The notes: generated by a model not told the origin, from the letters alone. Numbered from the stretch's first letter, positions 1 through 10,514 are shown. The stretch is 64,000 bases of DNA from Rhodobacter sp. (GCA_020250175.1 JADCEN010000013.1:186001-250000); one strand, 5' to 3'. Program-made: numbers and translations.

Positions 1-71
1 AAGGGCACGCTTCGGGCGGGCGAAACCGGCACTCCGCCGCCCGCCGCCCGGCGCGCGCCGGATGCGGGACA

Positions 72-242
72 GTGAGCGACCGGCTGACGGCTCAGTTCGC
101 CTTTCTGAACGAGGCGGACAAGCTCAATCAGGTGCTGCGCGCCACGACGCTGGTCGATGCCTCGCGCCCGGAAACCTCGGGCGAACACAGTTGGCACCTG
201 GCACTGTACGCGATGGTCCTGGCCGATCAGGCAGGGTGCTGA
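72..242 (+). pseudogene. HD-domain hydrolase, N-terminal fragment (truncated)
   Basis: A GTG-initiated reading frame gives about 56 residues that look like the start of a YfbR-type HD-domain phosphohydrolase: the stretch 'SGEHSWHLALYAMVLADQ' carries the first metal-binding histidine region of the family. The frame stops at TGA 240-242, just after 'LADQAG', where intact homologs continue into the HD dyad and further helices (normally about 190-200 residues). The break coincides with the left end of an intergenic repeat (near 236). The catalytic HD pair is missing, so no activity is expected. The family assignment is from recall of the conserved N-terminus; the truncation is directly visible. 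Confidence 0.7.
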
Positions 243-400
243 AACGTGCCGCCCGCAGGGGCTGCGCGACCGAAAAGCAGGAAACGCTTCCGCCCGCGCG
301 CGCCTTTCGCATCCTGGCAGGGGCCATCGGCCACAGCGCCGCGCCCGCGCGGGGAAACGCGGCGCGTTTCCTGTTTCCGCCCGGAGCGGCAATCCCTTGC
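236..400. repeat. Mosaic intergenic repeat, copy 1 (short form)
   Basis: This copy begins with GTGCTGAAA at 236-244, includes 'ggggccatcgg' at 320-330, and contains the palindrome GGAAACGC-GGC-GCGTTTCC (353-371) followed by 'tgtttccgcccgg'. The same ordered modules occur near 37.2, 45.9 and 54.5 kb. The large CCGGGGGC hairpin found in the other copies is absent here. The stretch from 243 to icd at 565 holds no convincing gene, only this repeat and a palindrome at 477-498. Confidence 0.6.
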
Positions 401-476
401 CCCGGACCGGGAAGATTTTCCCGGCAGGCCGGCGGTCGGATTGCTTTTTCAACACCCCGCCCGGTCACCGGACGGC

Positions 477-498
477 ATGGTATACCACCGCATACCAT
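477..498. promoter_or_regulatory. Inverted repeat upstream of icd (GntR/FCD-like operator candidate)
   Basis: ATGGTAT (477-483) and ATACCAT (492-498) form a perfect 7-bp inverted repeat separated by 8 bases. The left arm is itself part of the palindrome TGGTATACCA (478-487), which resembles operators of FadR/FCD-type GntR regulators. It lies about 70 bases upstream of the icd start. The repeat is directly seen; regulator binding is inference. Confidence 0.4.
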
Positions 499-564
499 TC
501 TTCCCATGCGGCGGCTTTTCGGCTATGACCGCCGCAATCCGAATCCCTGCCCAAGGAGATGCCC

Positions 565-1779
565 ATGTCGAAGATCAAGGTAGCGAACCCCGTCGTCGAA
601 CTCGACGGCGACGAGATGACCCGCATCATCTGGGACTTCATCAAGAAGAAGCTGATCCTGCCCTACCTCGACATCGATCTGAAATACTATGATCTGGGGA
701 TCGGGGAACGCGACCGGACCAACGATCAGGTCACGATTGAGTCCGCCAATGCGATCCGGCAGTACGGCGTGGGCGTGAAATGCGCCACCATCACCCCGGA
801 TGAAGCACGGGTCGAGGAATTCGGCCTGAAGCAGATGTGGAAAAGCCCGAACGGCACGATCCGCAACATCCTGGGTGGCGTCATCTTTCGCCAGCCGATC
901 ATCTGCCGCAACGTGCCGCGCCTGGTGCCCGGCTGGACCCGGCCCATCGTGGTGGGCCGCCACGCCTTTGGCGACCAGTACCGCGCCACCGACTTCCGCT
1001 TTCCGGGGGCGGGCAAGCTGACGATGAAATTCGTGGGCGAGGATGGCACCACGATTGAACGCGATGTCTATTCGGCCCCGTCTTCGGGCGTGTTCATGGG
1101 CATGTACAACCTGGATGACAGCATCACCGATTTCGCCCGCGCCTCGCTCAACTACGGGCTGAACCTGGGCTGGCCGGTCTATCTTTCCACCAAGAACACA
1201 ATCCTCAAGGTCTATGACGGACGTTTCAAGGACATCTTCCAGAAGGTCTACGAAGAAGAATTCGAGGCAGAGTTCAAAAAGAAGGGCATCCATTACGAAC
1301 ACCGCCTGATCGACGATATGGTGGCCTCGGCGCTGAAATGGTCGGGCGGCTATGTCTGGGCCTGCAAGAACTATGACGGTGACGTGCAGTCCGATACCGT
1401 GGCGCAGGGCTTTGGCTCTCTCGGGCTGATGACCTCGGTGCTGATGACGCCGGATGGCAAGACGGTGGAAGCGGAAGCGGCCCATGGCACCGTGACCCGC
1501 CATTACCGCGAACACCAGAAGGGCAAGGAAACCTCGACCAACTCCATCGCGTCGATCTTTGCCTGGACGGGCGGTCTGCGGCACCGCGCCAAGCTGGATG
1601 ACAACGCCGCCCTGCAGCGCTTTGCCGAAACGCTGGAACGGGTAACGGTGCAGACGGTGGAAGACGGCTGGATGACCAAGGACCTGGCCCTGCTGGTCGG
1701 CCCCGACCAGAAGTGGCTGACCACGACGGGCTATCTGGAGAAGGTGGACGAATACCTGAGTAGGGCGCTGGCGGGCTAA
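565..1779 (+). CDS. icd: Isocitrate dehydrogenase, NADP-dependent
   Basis: Oxidatively decarboxylates isocitrate to 2-oxoglutarate in the TCA cycle, producing NADPH in the cytosol. The 404-residue product starts [20 protein letters not shown], typical of the dimeric eukaryotic-like (type II) IDH common in alphaproteobacteria. Visible family segments include '[16 protein letters not shown]', the catalytic-region '[11 protein letters not shown]' and '[26 protein letters not shown]'. I chose ATG 565 because AAGGAG (553-558) is 6 bases upstream; an in-frame ATG at 559 directly abuts that site and is unlikely. The gene is monocistronic in appearance, with an operator-like inverted repeat upstream. 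Confidence 0.97.
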   Translation: MSKIKVANPVVELDGDEMTRIIWDFIKKKLILPYLDIDLKYYDLGIGERDRTNDQVTIESANAIRQYGVGVKCATITPDEARVEEFGLKQMWKSPNGTIRNILGGVIFRQPIICRNVPRLVPGWTRPIVVGRHAFGDQYRATDFRFPGAGKLTMKFVGEDGTTIERDVYSAPSSGVFMGMYNLDDSITDFARASLNYGLNLGWPVYLSTKNTILKVYDGRFKDIFQKVYEEEFEAEFKKKGIHYEHRLIDDMVASALKWSGGYVWACKNYDGDVQSDTVAQGFGSLGLMTSVLMTPDGKTVEAEAAHGTVTRHYREHQKGKETSTNSIASIFAWTGGLRHRAKLDDNAALQRFAETLERVTVQTVEDGWMTKDLALLVGPDQKWLTTTGYLEKVDEYLSRALAG

Positions 1780-1871
1780 GCCGTCGCTGCAGCTGCGAAA
1801 GGTTCCGCTGGCCTTTCCGCCGCGTCTGCGCTAGGTCCGCGCCAAAGCTGAAAGATGAAAGAGACGCCCCG

Positions 1872-3689
1872 ATGGAGCTTCGCAACATCGCCATCATCGC
1901 GCATGTCGATCATGGCAAGACCACGCTTGTCGACGAGCTTCTCAAGCAGTCCGGCACCTATCGCGACAATCAGGCCACCACCGAACGCGCGATGGACAGC
2001 AATGACATCGAACGCGAACGCGGCATCACCATTCTGGCCAAATGTACCAGCGTGGAACATGACGGCGTGCGCATCAACATCGTCGACACCCCCGGCCACG
2101 CCGATTTCGGCGGCGAGGTGGAACGCATCCTGAACATGGTTGACGGTGTCGTGCTGCTGGTTGACGCCGCCGAAGGCCCGATGCCGCAGACGAAATTCGT
2201 CACCTCCAAGGCGCTGGCGCTGGGTCTGCGGCCTATCGTGGTGCTGAACAAGGTGGACAAGCCCGATGCCGAACCCGACCGCGCCCTGAATGAGGTGTTC
2301 GATCTGTTCGCCAACCTTGGCGCGGATGACGAACAGCTTGATTTCCCGCATCTTTATGCCTCGGGCCGGTCCGGATGGGCCGATGAACAGCTGGATGGCC
2401 CGCGCGAAAACCTGAATGCGCTGTTCGACCTGATCCTGCGCCATGTGCCCGCCCCCCGGCAGATTGCCCAGGCGGCAGAGCCGTTCCGGATGCTGGCCAC
2501 CACCCTGTCTGCCGACCCTTTCATCGGGCGCATCCTGACCGGCCGGGTCGAGGCGGGCACGCTTTCGGTCGGCGAAACGCTGAAGGCGCTGTCGCGGACG
2601 GGTGAGCGGATTGAACAGTTCCGCGTGTCAAAAATCCTTGCCTTCCGCGGCCTGTCCAGCACGCCGATGGATCAGGCAGTGGCGGGCGACATTGTGACAA
2701 TCGCCGGAATGACCAAGGCGACCGTGGCCGATACGCTGTGTGCGCCGGACGTGGATATTCCCCTGCCCGCCCAACCCATCGACCCGCCGACGATATCCGT
2801 CACCTTCGGCATCAACGATTCCCCCCTTGCGGGCAAGGACGGCACCAAGGTGCAGTCGCGCGTCATCCGCGAACGCCTGATGAAGGAAGCCGAAATGAAC
2901 GTGGCCATCCGGGTCACCGACACACCCGGCGGCGACGCGTTCGAGGTGGCAGGCCGGGGCGAATTGCAGATGGGCGTGCTGATTGAAAACATGCGGCGTG
3001 AGGGGTTTGAACTGTCCATTTCCCGCCCGCGTGTGCTGTTTCGCGAGATTGACGGCGCAAGGCATGAACCGGTCGAGGAAGTGACCATCGACGTGGATGA
3101 GGAATTCACCGGTGCGGTGATCGAAAAGCTTACCGGACCGCGCCGGGGCGATCTTGTGGAAATGAAACCGGCGGGCGTCGGCAAGACGCGCATCATTGCC
3201 CTCGTCCCCTCACGCGGGCTGATCGGCTATCACGGACAGTTCATGACCGACACGCGTGGCACCGGCGTGCTGAACCGGGTGTTCCACAGCTGGGCCCCGC
3301 ACAAGGGCCCCATCGAAGGCCGCCGCGCCGGAGTTCTGATTTCGATGGAGACCGGCATTTCGGTGGCCTATGCCATATGGAAGCTGGAAGATCGCGGCCA
3401 TTTCTTCATCGGCGCGCAAGAGCCGGTCTATACCGGCCTGATCATCGGCGAACACAACCGCGACAACGATCTGGAAGTGAACCCGCTGAAGGGCAAGCAA
3501 CTGACCAATATCCGCGCCAGCGGCACGGACGAGGCGGTGCGCCTGACCACGCCGGTCAGGCTTTCGCTGGAACAGTCGATTGCCTATATTGACGACGATG
3601 AGTTGGTCGAGGTCACGCCGAAGACGGTGCGTATCCGCAAGCGCCTGCTTGATCCGAATGATCGCAAGCGTCAGTCGCGCGTCGGCTGA
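1872..3689 (+). CDS. typA: Ribosome-associated GTPase TypA/BipA
   Basis: Translational GTPase of the EF-G/LepA superfamily that acts on the ribosome in stress adaptation and 50S assembly. The 605-residue length is normal. The G1 P-loop '[10 protein letters not shown]' lies near residues 9-18, the switch region 'ERERGITI' follows, then '[14 protein letters not shown]' (G3) and 'NKVDKPDA' (G4). The C-terminal half has the family-specific '[23 protein letters not shown]' region. Start ATG 1872 is preceded by a purine-rich AAAGAGA. It stands alone between icd and the convergent DUF1330/alaS genes. Confidence 0.97.
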   Translation: MELRNIAIIAHVDHGKTTLVDELLKQSGTYRDNQATTERAMDSNDIERERGITILAKCTSVEHDGVRINIVDTPGHADFGGEVERILNMVDGVVLLVDAAEGPMPQTKFVTSKALALGLRPIVVLNKVDKPDAEPDRALNEVFDLFANLGADDEQLDFPHLYASGRSGWADEQLDGPRENLNALFDLILRHVPAPRQIAQAAEPFRMLATTLSADPFIGRILTGRVEAGTLSVGETLKALSRTGERIEQFRVSKILAFRGLSSTPMDQAVAGDIVTIAGMTKATVADTLCAPDVDIPLPAQPIDPPTISVTFGINDSPLAGKDGTKVQSRVIRERLMKEAEMNVAIRVTDTPGGDAFEVAGRGELQMGVLIENMRREGFELSISRPRVLFREIDGARHEPVEEVTIDVDEEFTGAVIEKLTGPRRGDLVEMKPAGVGKTRIIALVPSRGLIGYHGQFMTDTRGTGVLNRVFHSWAPHKGPIEGRRAGVLISMETGISVAYAIWKLEDRGHFFIGAQEPVYTGLIIGEHNRDNDLEVNPLKGKQLTNIRASGTDEAVRLTTPVRLSLEQSIAYIDDDELVEVTPKTVRIRKRLLDPNDRKRQSRVG

Positions 3690-3707
3690 GCTTTTGCAGG
3701 GACAGGG

Positions 3708-3723
3708 CCGCACCCCGGTGCGG
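3708..3723. terminator. GC-rich hairpin between typA and the DUF1330 gene
   Basis: CCGCACCCCGGTGCGG forms a 16-base perfect palindrome 19 bases after the typA stop and before the convergent DUF1330 stop. There is no T-run, so it is at best a weak or factor-assisted terminator. Confidence 0.3.
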
Positions 3724-3752
3724 TCGGTGCGATTGCGGGCTGATGGCCGTGG

Positions 3753-4043
3753 TCAGCCGATTTCTTCGACAACCACCAGATCGCGCACGGCGGCCCCCCT
3801 GGCATGGGCCAGCGCCGCCTGATAGGCCTCTGACCGGTAGCAGGCCTCAGCCGCTGCCAGCGACGGGAAGCGGGCAATGACATTGCGCGCGCGGTCGGTG
3901 CCTTCCAGCTGCACATAGCGCCCGCCGCGCGCCAGAAAGACGCCGCCATGGGCGGCAATCGCCTCGGTCGCGCCCTTGGCATAGCGCGCGTAAGCCTCGG
4001 GGTCGGTGACATGGACATGGGCAATCCACAGGGCGGTTGGCAT
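3753..4043 (-). CDS. DUF1330 domain protein
   Basis: A 96-residue protein with the compact alpha/beta-barrel ferredoxin-like layout of DUF1330: 'MPTALWIAHVHVTDPEAYARYAKGA' at the N-terminus, then 'HGGVFLARGGRYVQLEG', 'RNVIARFPSLAAAEACYRSEAYQ' and a C-terminal strand 'DLVVVEEI'. The family is dimeric and its biochemical role is not established. Its start is only 2 bases from the alaS stop on the same strand, so it is probably co-transcribed as the distal gene of alaS. Confidence 0.85.
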   Translation of the reverse strand: MPTALWIAHVHVTDPEAYARYAKGATEAIAAHGGVFLARGGRYVQLEGTDRARNVIARFPSLAAAEACYRSEAYQAALAHARGAAVRDLVVVEEIG

Positions 4044-4045
4044 GG

Positions 4046-6703
4046 TCAGGCTCCGATCACGGCTTCGGCCGCGCGGATGGCCGCCTCGGCATTGGTTGTG
4101 TCGGTGCCGCCGGCCTGGGCCATGTCGGGCCGGCCACCGCCGCCCGTGCCGCCAAGCTGTTCCGCCGCCGCCCTGACGATATCCACCGCCGACAGCCGCG
4201 CGGTAAGGTCTGCGGTCACGCCCGCAGCCACAGCGGCCTTGCCGCCGGTATCGGCAATCAGCAGAACGGCACCGGACCCGATGCGCGATTTCATCCCGTC
4301 GATCAGCCCCGGCAGATCGCGCCCGGACACACCGGTCAGCACCTGTGACAGAAACGGAATGCCGCCGATGTCCCTTGCGGCCGGGCCGCCTGCCCCGGCA
4401 CCGCCCATGGCGGCCTCGCGTCGCAGTTGCGCAATCTCGTTCTGCAAGGCGCGGCGTTCCTCGACCAGGGCCTTCACCCGGTCCAGCAGCACATCCGGCT
4501 GCGCCTTCAGCACTGCCGACACCTCGGCCAGCCGCTTGGCCTGACCGGTCAGATGCGCCAGCGCCGCCTCACCCGTCAGCGCCTCGATCCGCCGGACCCC
4601 GGCAGAAGAGGCGGACTCGCCCAGCAGAACGCACAGCCCGATTTCCCCCAGCCGGGCCACATGGGTGCCGCCGCACAGTTCCAGCGACCAGGCGTTGCCG
4701 TCAAACCCCTTGGCCGACCCCAGCGCGCGGCCCATCGAGACGACGCGCACCTCATCCCCGTATTTTTCACCGAACAGCGCCTGCGCGCCAATGGCGCGCG
4801 CATCATCCGGCGTCATGACGCGGGTGTCCACCGCCCCGTCCTGGCGGATATGGGCGTTCACGGCCATCTCCACCCTGGCCAGTTCCTCGGGTGTCAGCGC
4901 CTTGGAATGGCTGAAGTCAAAGCGCAGCCGGTCGGGCGCATTCAGGCTGCCGCGCTGCGCCACATGATCGCCCAGCGTTTCCCGCAGCGCTTCGTTCAGC
5001 AGATGCGTGGCCGAATGGTTGGCGCGGATGCGGGTGCGGCGGTGGTGATCCACCTCCAGCTTTGCAGGCTGGGCCTTCAGGATTGTGCCTTCGGTCACCT
5101 CGGCGACATGAATGACCACGCCCGCGCTTTTCTTCGTATCGGTGACGCGGGCCGTGCCGGTATCGGTGCGAATCTCGCCCGCATCGCCCACTTGGCCGCC
5201 GCTTTCGGCATAAAAGGGCGTCTGGTTTACCACGATCTGCACCTGTTCACCCAGCGCCGCGCCGCCGACTTCGGCACCGGACCTCACCAAAGCGCGGATT
5301 TCGCCCTCGGCGGTTTCGGTGTCATAGCCCAGGAATTCGGTCGGCCCCTGCGCCTGCGCCAGATCAAACCAGATCGCCGCATCTTTCGTCTCGCCCGATC
5401 CGGCCCAGCTGGCGCGTGCCTTGGATTTCTGGTCCTGCATCGCGGCGTCGAAGCCTTGGACATCCACCGCGCGGCCCTGTTCGCGCAGCGCGTCCTGCGT
5501 CAGGTCCAGCGGGAAACCATAGGTATCGTACAGGCGGAACGCCGCCTCGCCCGGCAGGGCGCTGCCTTCGGGTAGGCGGGCCACCTCATCCTCCAGCAGC
5601 CGCAGACCCCGGTCCAGTGTTTGCCGGAACCGCGTTTCCTCCAGCCGCAGCGTTTCCTCGATCAGCGGCTGGGCGCGGGTGAGTTCGGGGTAAGCCGCCC
5701 CCATTTGGCGCACCAGCGCGGGCACCAGGCGGTGCATCACCACATCCCGCGCGCCCAGCTGATGCGCATGGCGCATGGCACGGCGCATGATCCGGCGCAG
5801 CACATAGCCGCGCCCTTCGTTTGACGGCATCACCCCGTCGGCAATCAGGAACGCGGTGGACCGCAAATGGTCGGCAATCACCCGGTGATGCGTCTTGCCG
5901 GGGCCGTCCGGATCGGTGCCGGTGGCATGGGCGCTGGCCTCGATCAGGCTGCGCATCAGGTCGGTGTCGTAATTGTCATGCTTGCCCTGCAACAGGGCGC
6001 CGATCCGTTCCAGCCCCATGCCGGTGTCGATCGACGGTTTCGGCAGGCCGGTGCGGCTGCCATCGGCGAATTGTTCGAACTGCATGAACACCAGGTTCCA
6101 GATTTCGATGAACCGGTCGCCGTCCTGTTCGGCACTGCCTGGCGGGCCGCCCCAGATCGTGTCGCCATGGTCATAGAAAATCTCGGTGCAGGGGCCGCAG
6201 GGGCCGGTCGGCCCCATCATCCAGAAGTTGTCGTTTGTCGGAATGCGGATGATCCGGTCATCCGTCAGGCCGGCCACCTTCTTCCAGATTTCGGCGGCCT
6301 CGTCATCGGTGTGGTACACGGTGACCAGCAGCCTGTCCTTCGGGATGCCGAATTCGCGCGTCAGCAATTCCCAGGCATAGGGAATGGCACTGTCCTTGAA
6401 GTAATCGCCGAAGCTGAAATTGCCCAGCATTTCAAAAAAGGTGTGATGGCGCGCGGTGTAGCCGACATTGTCCAGGTCATTATGCTTGCCGCCCGCGCGG
6501 ACGCATTTCTGGGCGGTGGCGGCGCGGCTGTAGTCGCGCGTCTCAACCCCGGTGAACAGGTTCTTGAACTGCACCATGCCGGAATTGGCAAACATCAGCG
6601 TGGGGTCGTTGCGCGGCACCAGGGGGCTGGAGCCGACAATGCGGTGGCCATTGCGGCCAAAGAAATCAAGAAAGGTCGATCGGATATCGTTCAGCGACGG
6701 CAT
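4046..6703 (-). CDS. alaS: Alanyl-tRNA synthetase
   Basis: Charges tRNA-Ala with alanine in the cytosol. The 885-residue product has the class II catalytic core at the N-terminus ('[32 protein letters not shown]'), the alanine-specific '[17 protein letters not shown]', the editing-domain zinc motifs 'HSATH' and 'CGGTH', and a C-terminal DHHA1-type glycine-rich region ('[16 protein letters not shown]'). Length and domain order are those of a full-length AlaRS. ATG 6703 begins the canonical [12 protein letters not shown]. It follows recA on the same strand but a hairpin separates them. Confidence 0.98.
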   Translation of the reverse strand: MPSLNDIRSTFLDFFGRNGHRIVGSSPLVPRNDPTLMFANSGMVQFKNLFTGVETRDYSRAATAQKCVRAGGKHNDLDNVGYTARHHTFFEMLGNFSFGDYFKDSAIPYAWELLTREFGIPKDRLLVTVYHTDDEAAEIWKKVAGLTDDRIIRIPTNDNFWMMGPTGPCGPCTEIFYDHGDTIWGGPPGSAEQDGDRFIEIWNLVFMQFEQFADGSRTGLPKPSIDTGMGLERIGALLQGKHDNYDTDLMRSLIEASAHATGTDPDGPGKTHHRVIADHLRSTAFLIADGVMPSNEGRGYVLRRIMRRAMRHAHQLGARDVVMHRLVPALVRQMGAAYPELTRAQPLIEETLRLEETRFRQTLDRGLRLLEDEVARLPEGSALPGEAAFRLYDTYGFPLDLTQDALREQGRAVDVQGFDAAMQDQKSKARASWAGSGETKDAAIWFDLAQAQGPTEFLGYDTETAEGEIRALVRSGAEVGGAALGEQVQIVVNQTPFYAESGGQVGDAGEIRTDTGTARVTDTKKSAGVVIHVAEVTEGTILKAQPAKLEVDHHRRTRIRANHSATHLLNEALRETLGDHVAQRGSLNAPDRLRFDFSHSKALTPEELARVEMAVNAHIRQDGAVDTRVMTPDDARAIGAQALFGEKYGDEVRVVSMGRALGSAKGFDGNAWSLELCGGTHVARLGEIGLCVLLGESASSAGVRRIEALTGEAALAHLTGQAKRLAEVSAVLKAQPDVLLDRVKALVEERRALQNEIAQLRREAAMGGAGAGGPAARDIGGIPFLSQVLTGVSGRDLPGLIDGMKSRIGSGAVLLIADTGGKAAVAAGVTADLTARLSAVDIVRAAAEQLGGTGGGGRPDMAQAGGTDTTNAEAAIRAAEAVIGA

Positions 6704-6802
6704 GGCGGTTCTGCCCCCCTAAGGCACCGGAAGAAACGGCTTCGCGTTCGGTTTATCCGCCGCATCCGGGCCTGTCCACCTTTCCCGGCCCGCACAGGGA
6801 AA

Positions 6803-6822
6803 GGCCGGGCAGATACCCGGCC
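6803..6822 (-). terminator. Hairpin terminator downstream of recA
   Basis: Read on the minus strand, GGCCGGG-TATCTG-CCCGGCC is a perfect 7-bp stem followed directly by TTTCCC. It lies about 30 bases after the recA stop, before alaS. The T-run is short but the position fits an intrinsic terminator. Confidence 0.55.
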
Positions 6823-6853
6823 CTGCCCTGTCTTCTGCGGCCCGGGCGGCGCG

Positions 6854-7915
6854 CTATTCGTCCAAAACGGCATCGCCCCTGGACGACAGGTCCAGACCGT
6901 GACCGGACCTGATCCTGTCTTCGATCTCGGCCGCGGTGGCCGGGTTGGCGCGCAGGAAGACCTTGGCATTCTCGCGCCCCTGCCCGATCCGCTCATCGCC
7001 ATAGGAATACCAGGAGCCGGATTTCTCCACCACGCCGGCCTTCACGCCCAGGTCCACCAGTTCGCCCATTTTCGAGATGCCTTCGCCATACATGATGTCG
7101 AATTCAACTTCCTTGAACGGCGGGGCGACCTTGTTCTTCACCACCTTGACGCGGGTGGTATTGCCCACAACCTCGTCGCGGTCCTTGATCGCGCCGATCC
7201 GGCGGATGTCAAGCCGGACCGAGGCATAGAATTTCAGTGCATTGCCCCCGGTCGTGGTTTCGGGCGAGCCGAACATGACGCCGATCTTCATGCGGATCTG
7301 GTTGATGAAGATCACCATGCAGTTGCTGCGGCCGATGCTGGCGGTCAGCTTGCGCATGGCCTGGCTCATCAGGCGGGCCTGGCTGCCCATCTGCATATCG
7401 CCCATGTCGCCTTCGATTTCGGCCTTGGGCGTCAGGGCGGCCACCGAATCCACCACCACCAGGCTGACCGCGCCGGAGCGTACCAGCGTATCGACAATCT
7501 CAAGCGCCTGTTCGCCCGTATCCGGCTGGCTGATCAAGAGCTCGTCCAGATTGACGCCCAGCTTCCTGGCATATTGCGGATCAAGCGCGTGTTCGGCATC
7601 GACAAAGGCGCAGACCCCGCCTTTCTTCTGTTCCTCGGCCACCACATGCAGCGTCAGCGTGGTCTTGCCCGAGCTTTCCGGCCCGTAAATCTCGATAATG
7701 CGGCCCTTGGGCAGGCCGCCGATGCCAAGGGCAATGTCAAGGCCCAGCGACCCTGTCGAGGTTGCCTCCACATCCATGATCTTGCTGTCGGAACCGAGCT
7801 TCATGATAGAGCCCTTGCCGAACTGCCGCTCGATCTGTGCCAGCGCGCTTTCCAGCGCCTTTTCCTTGTCCATGTCGCGCTTTCCGTTGAGTTCGAGGAG
7901 TGTGGCACCAGCCAT
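6854..7915 (-). CDS. recA: Recombinase RecA
   Basis: DNA strand-exchange recombinase and co-protease for LexA cleavage. The 353-residue protein carries Walker A 'GPESSGKT' at about residues 78-85, the L1/L2 DNA-binding region around '[16 protein letters not shown]', '[25 protein letters not shown]' and a C-terminal domain. I kept ATG 7915 ([19 protein letters not shown]) because a purine-rich AAGGAAGG lies upstream and extended N-termini occur in related RecAs; an internal ATG 14 codons later is the alternative. An SOS box lies 50-64 bases upstream. Confidence 0.98.
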   Translation of the reverse strand: MAGATLLELNGKRDMDKEKALESALAQIERQFGKGSIMKLGSDSKIMDVEATSTGSLGLDIALGIGGLPKGRIIEIYGPESSGKTTLTLHVVAEEQKKGGVCAFVDAEHALDPQYARKLGVNLDELLISQPDTGEQALEIVDTLVRSGAVSLVVVDSVAALTPKAEIEGDMGDMQMGSQARLMSQAMRKLTASIGRSNCMVIFINQIRMKIGVMFGSPETTTGGNALKFYASVRLDIRRIGAIKDRDEVVGNTTRVKVVKNKVAPPFKEVEFDIMYGEGISKMGELVDLGVKAGVVEKSGSWYSYGDERIGQGRENAKVFLRANPATAAEIEDRIRSGHGLDLSSRGDAVLDE

Positions 7916-7964
7916 GAGACCTTCCTTATTCCACAGCCGGCGTTGCGCGGCAATTGTTGCGGGT

Positions 7965-7979
7965 GTTCTTGCCCTGTTC
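7965..7979 (-). promoter_or_regulatory. SOS (LexA) box upstream of recA
   Basis: GTTC-TTGCCCT-GTTC on the plus strand (GAAC-N7-GAAC on the recA strand) matches the alphaproteobacterial LexA site exactly. It lies just downstream of a weak promoter-like pair on the minus strand, TTGCTT (8007-8012) and CATAAG (7984-7989) with a 17-base spacer. LexA bound here would cover the predicted transcription start. Confidence 0.75.
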
Positions 7980-8130
7980 CTGCCTTATGAGATCAAAACA
8001 GGAACAAAGCAACCTTCATTTTCATAAAATCATCATGACCGCAAAAGTGTTAAGCCAAGGTTACCGCCCCTGTGCCGGTCTGGATTGCCCCGCCGGGGCG
8101 ATGCGGGGCATTTGCCCGCCCGGACAGCCG

Positions 8131-10482
8131 TCAGTGCATCAGCTGGCGCTGGACCGTTGCCGTCAGATCGGTCAGGGAAAACGGCTTTGGCAGGAAGACC
8201 GAATTGGCGATCAGGCCCTGGGCATCGGCAAAACTTTCCTGCGCATAGCCGGATACGAAGACGACCCGCGTCAGGGGGCGCCTTTCCAGGGCCTTGCGGA
8301 CCCAGCTTGGCCCATCCAGCCCCGGCATGATGACATCGGTCACAATGATGTCGACCTGAACCGAACTGTCTTCCAGAAGCGACAGCGCCGCCTCGGCGCT
8401 GTCCGCTTCCAGCACCACATAGCCGCGCAGCCGCAGCGCGCGCGAGGCGAAGGCCCGGACGGGGGCCTCGTCTTCGACCAGAAGCACCACGGCTTCTCCC
8501 TGGCGCAGCATCGGGCGCGGCAGCAAGGGCATCGGTGCAGGGACAGGCAGCGGCGCAGGCGCAGGGGCAGGTGCCGGGCCCCGCTGCGCATTGATCGGGA
8601 AGTACAGCAGAAAGGTGGAGCCGACACCGGGTTCGCTTTCAGCAAAGATGAAGCCGCCGGATTGCTTGACGATGCCATAGGCGGTGGACAGCCCAAGTCC
8701 GGTGCCCTCTCCGGGGCGCTTGGTGGTGTAGAAGGGATCGAAAATTTTGGTGATCCGGTCGGGCGGAATACCGTGCCCGGTATCAGCCACGCGGACCAAT
8801 GCGTAGTGGCCGGGCGGCACCACGGCCCGGTCGCGGTGCATCGCTTGCCGAAGGGTCACCGCCTCGGTCGAAATGCGGATCGTGCCGCCGGCCGACATGG
8901 CGTCGCGGGCATTGACCACCAGGTTGATCACGACCTGCTCCAACTGCCGCTTGTCGGCGCGGATCAGGCCAAGTCCCGGCGCATGCTGAAGTTCCAGACG
9001 CATCCGTTCCCCCATCAGCCGGTTCAACAGATGGGTAAGGTCCGACAGCACATCATAAAGATCGATGTGTTGGGGCATCAGCGTCTGCTTGCGGGAAAAA
9101 GCCAGCAACTGCCCCACAAGACTGGCCGCGCGGTTGGCGTTCTGCCGGATCTGGACCAGATCGGCAAAGTCAAGCCCGTCACTGTCCTGCCGCAGCAACA
9201 GCAGGTCGCAATGGCCCGAGATTGCCGTCAGAAGATTGTTGAAATCATGGGCAATGCCCCCGGCAAGCTGCCCGATCGCCTCCATCTTCTGGCTTTGCGT
9301 GAACTGTGCCTCCAGCGTCTTGTGGGCCGTGGCATCATTCAGAACCGCCAGAACGCAAGGCCGCCCCTCTTCGACAATGCGGCGCAGCGTGACTTGCAGA
9401 AAGGTTTCGGTCGGTGCCGCGCGCAGGCGCAGAACCTCGGCACCGCCCGGACTCCGGTCGGCAATCACGTCGCCGATCCAGTCCGCAAGGGATCGCCCCA
9501 GCCCTTCCAGCACATCGGGCAGCCGTACCCCGGCAGCAGCGGGCACCTGCAACAGGTCGCGCGCGGCAAGATTGGCCGCCAGCAGGCTTCCGTCCCCGCC
9601 AATCTTGACCAGAGCGACCGGCAGATGATCGAAATCGGCCCGGAACCCGGCGCTGGATGCAGGAACGGGCAAGGGCAACAAATAGATCTCGCGGCGCGCT
9701 CCAGGGCCTTCGATTTCCGCCTTGACCGCGCGAACAGTGCCGCCCTGGGTCAGGATCACCGTTTCCTCGCCGCTGTTCTGGGCGGGATTGACGAAAATCT
9801 GGTCGATCCTGCGCGGTCTGGCACCCAGAAGGCGGCGCATCGCCTCGTTCATGAACAAGACGGCCCCGGCCCTGTTGCACATCAGCATCGGCAGGCTCAG
9901 CAGGTCTGCACTGCGTCCGGGGGGCGTCCGGTCCGGCACCTCGTCCAACCGCCACAGGAAGCGGGCCGCGCTGACACGGTGAACCGACAGCCGGGTGGTT
10001 CCCCTGCGGGTCATCAGGTCTTCGGTGGCCGCGCCCCGCGCCGCTGCCCGCGATTGCAGCCGGAACAGGACAGCACCGGGGTACAGGCAGTGATCGCCAA
10101 GGGCCTGCAACAGGCGGTGCCCGCCGCCGCCGACAAACCGCTGACTGGCGGCCGCGTTGAGGTATCCGATCTGACCTTCGACATCGGTGGCAAAGCAGGG
10201 GGCCGGGTCTTCGCCGAACAGCGCCGCCAGAAAGTTTTCCTCGCGCCGCGCAGCATAGCGGGCAAGTTGCATGCCAAGATGGATCGTCAGGGCAAGCGCA
10301 ACAAAGGTTGCGGCCCCGGCAAAGAGCAGGGCCTTGATCAGATCATCCGCAACACCGCCGCCCACAGTCCCCAGGGCAAGGGCCGGCACGACAAGCAGCC
10401 AGGACTGCGGGGCAAGCAACCGCACATGATCCGCAAACCCGCCGATGGCCAATCCGGCATGTCCCAAAGGCAAACTCCACAT
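8131..10482 (-). CDS. cckA: Cell-cycle hybrid histidine kinase CckA
   Basis: Membrane hybrid kinase/phosphatase which, via ChpT, feeds phosphate to CtrA. Two hydrophobic segments near the N-terminus ('SWLLVVPALALGTVGGGVA' and 'ALLFAGAATFVALALTI') are followed by PAS-like regions. Next comes the DHp motif 'GQLAGGIAHDFNNLLTAISG', with the phosphoacceptor His about 425 residues from the longest possible start, then an HATPase domain ('NLVVNARDAM', 'DTGHGIPPD', 'GTGLGLSTAYGIVKQSGG'). A C-terminal receiver has its Asp in 'VTDVIMPG'. I use ATG 10482 (783 residues) because the upstream GTG at 10521 lies inside a perfect CtrA box; the longer form would be 796 residues. CckA is preferred over other hybrid kinases because of the DFNN-type DHp motif and the CtrA box. 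Confidence 0.85.
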   Translation of the reverse strand: MWSLPLGHAGLAIGGFADHVRLLAPQSWLLVVPALALGTVGGGVADDLIKALLFAGAATFVALALTIHLGMQLARYAARREENFLAALFGEDPAPCFATDVEGQIGYLNAAASQRFVGGGGHRLLQALGDHCLYPGAVLFRLQSRAAARGAATEDLMTRRGTTRLSVHRVSAARFLWRLDEVPDRTPPGRSADLLSLPMLMCNRAGAVLFMNEAMRRLLGARPRRIDQIFVNPAQNSGEETVILTQGGTVRAVKAEIEGPGARREIYLLPLPVPASSAGFRADFDHLPVALVKIGGDGSLLAANLAARDLLQVPAAAGVRLPDVLEGLGRSLADWIGDVIADRSPGGAEVLRLRAAPTETFLQVTLRRIVEEGRPCVLAVLNDATAHKTLEAQFTQSQKMEAIGQLAGGIAHDFNNLLTAISGHCDLLLLRQDSDGLDFADLVQIRQNANRAASLVGQLLAFSRKQTLMPQHIDLYDVLSDLTHLLNRLMGERMRLELQHAPGLGLIRADKRQLEQVVINLVVNARDAMSAGGTIRISTEAVTLRQAMHRDRAVVPPGHYALVRVADTGHGIPPDRITKIFDPFYTTKRPGEGTGLGLSTAYGIVKQSGGFIFAESEPGVGSTFLLYFPINAQRGPAPAPAPAPLPVPAPMPLLPRPMLRQGEAVVLLVEDEAPVRAFASRALRLRGYVVLEADSAEAALSLLEDSSVQVDIIVTDVIMPGLDGPSWVRKALERRPLTRVVFVSGYAQESFADAQGLIANSVFLPKPFSLTDLTATVQRQLMH

Positions 10483-10514
10483 CCGGTCCCCACTGCCATT
10501 GGCCCTGAAAAGGG

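Noticed and set aside
124-507. Minus-strand open frame upstream of icd
   Set aside because: Spans the HD fragment and the repeat; Arg/Pro/Gly-rich without motifs.
5867-7990. Plus-strand open frame of about 700 codons across alaS and recA
   Set aside because: Antisense to two unmistakable housekeeping genes.
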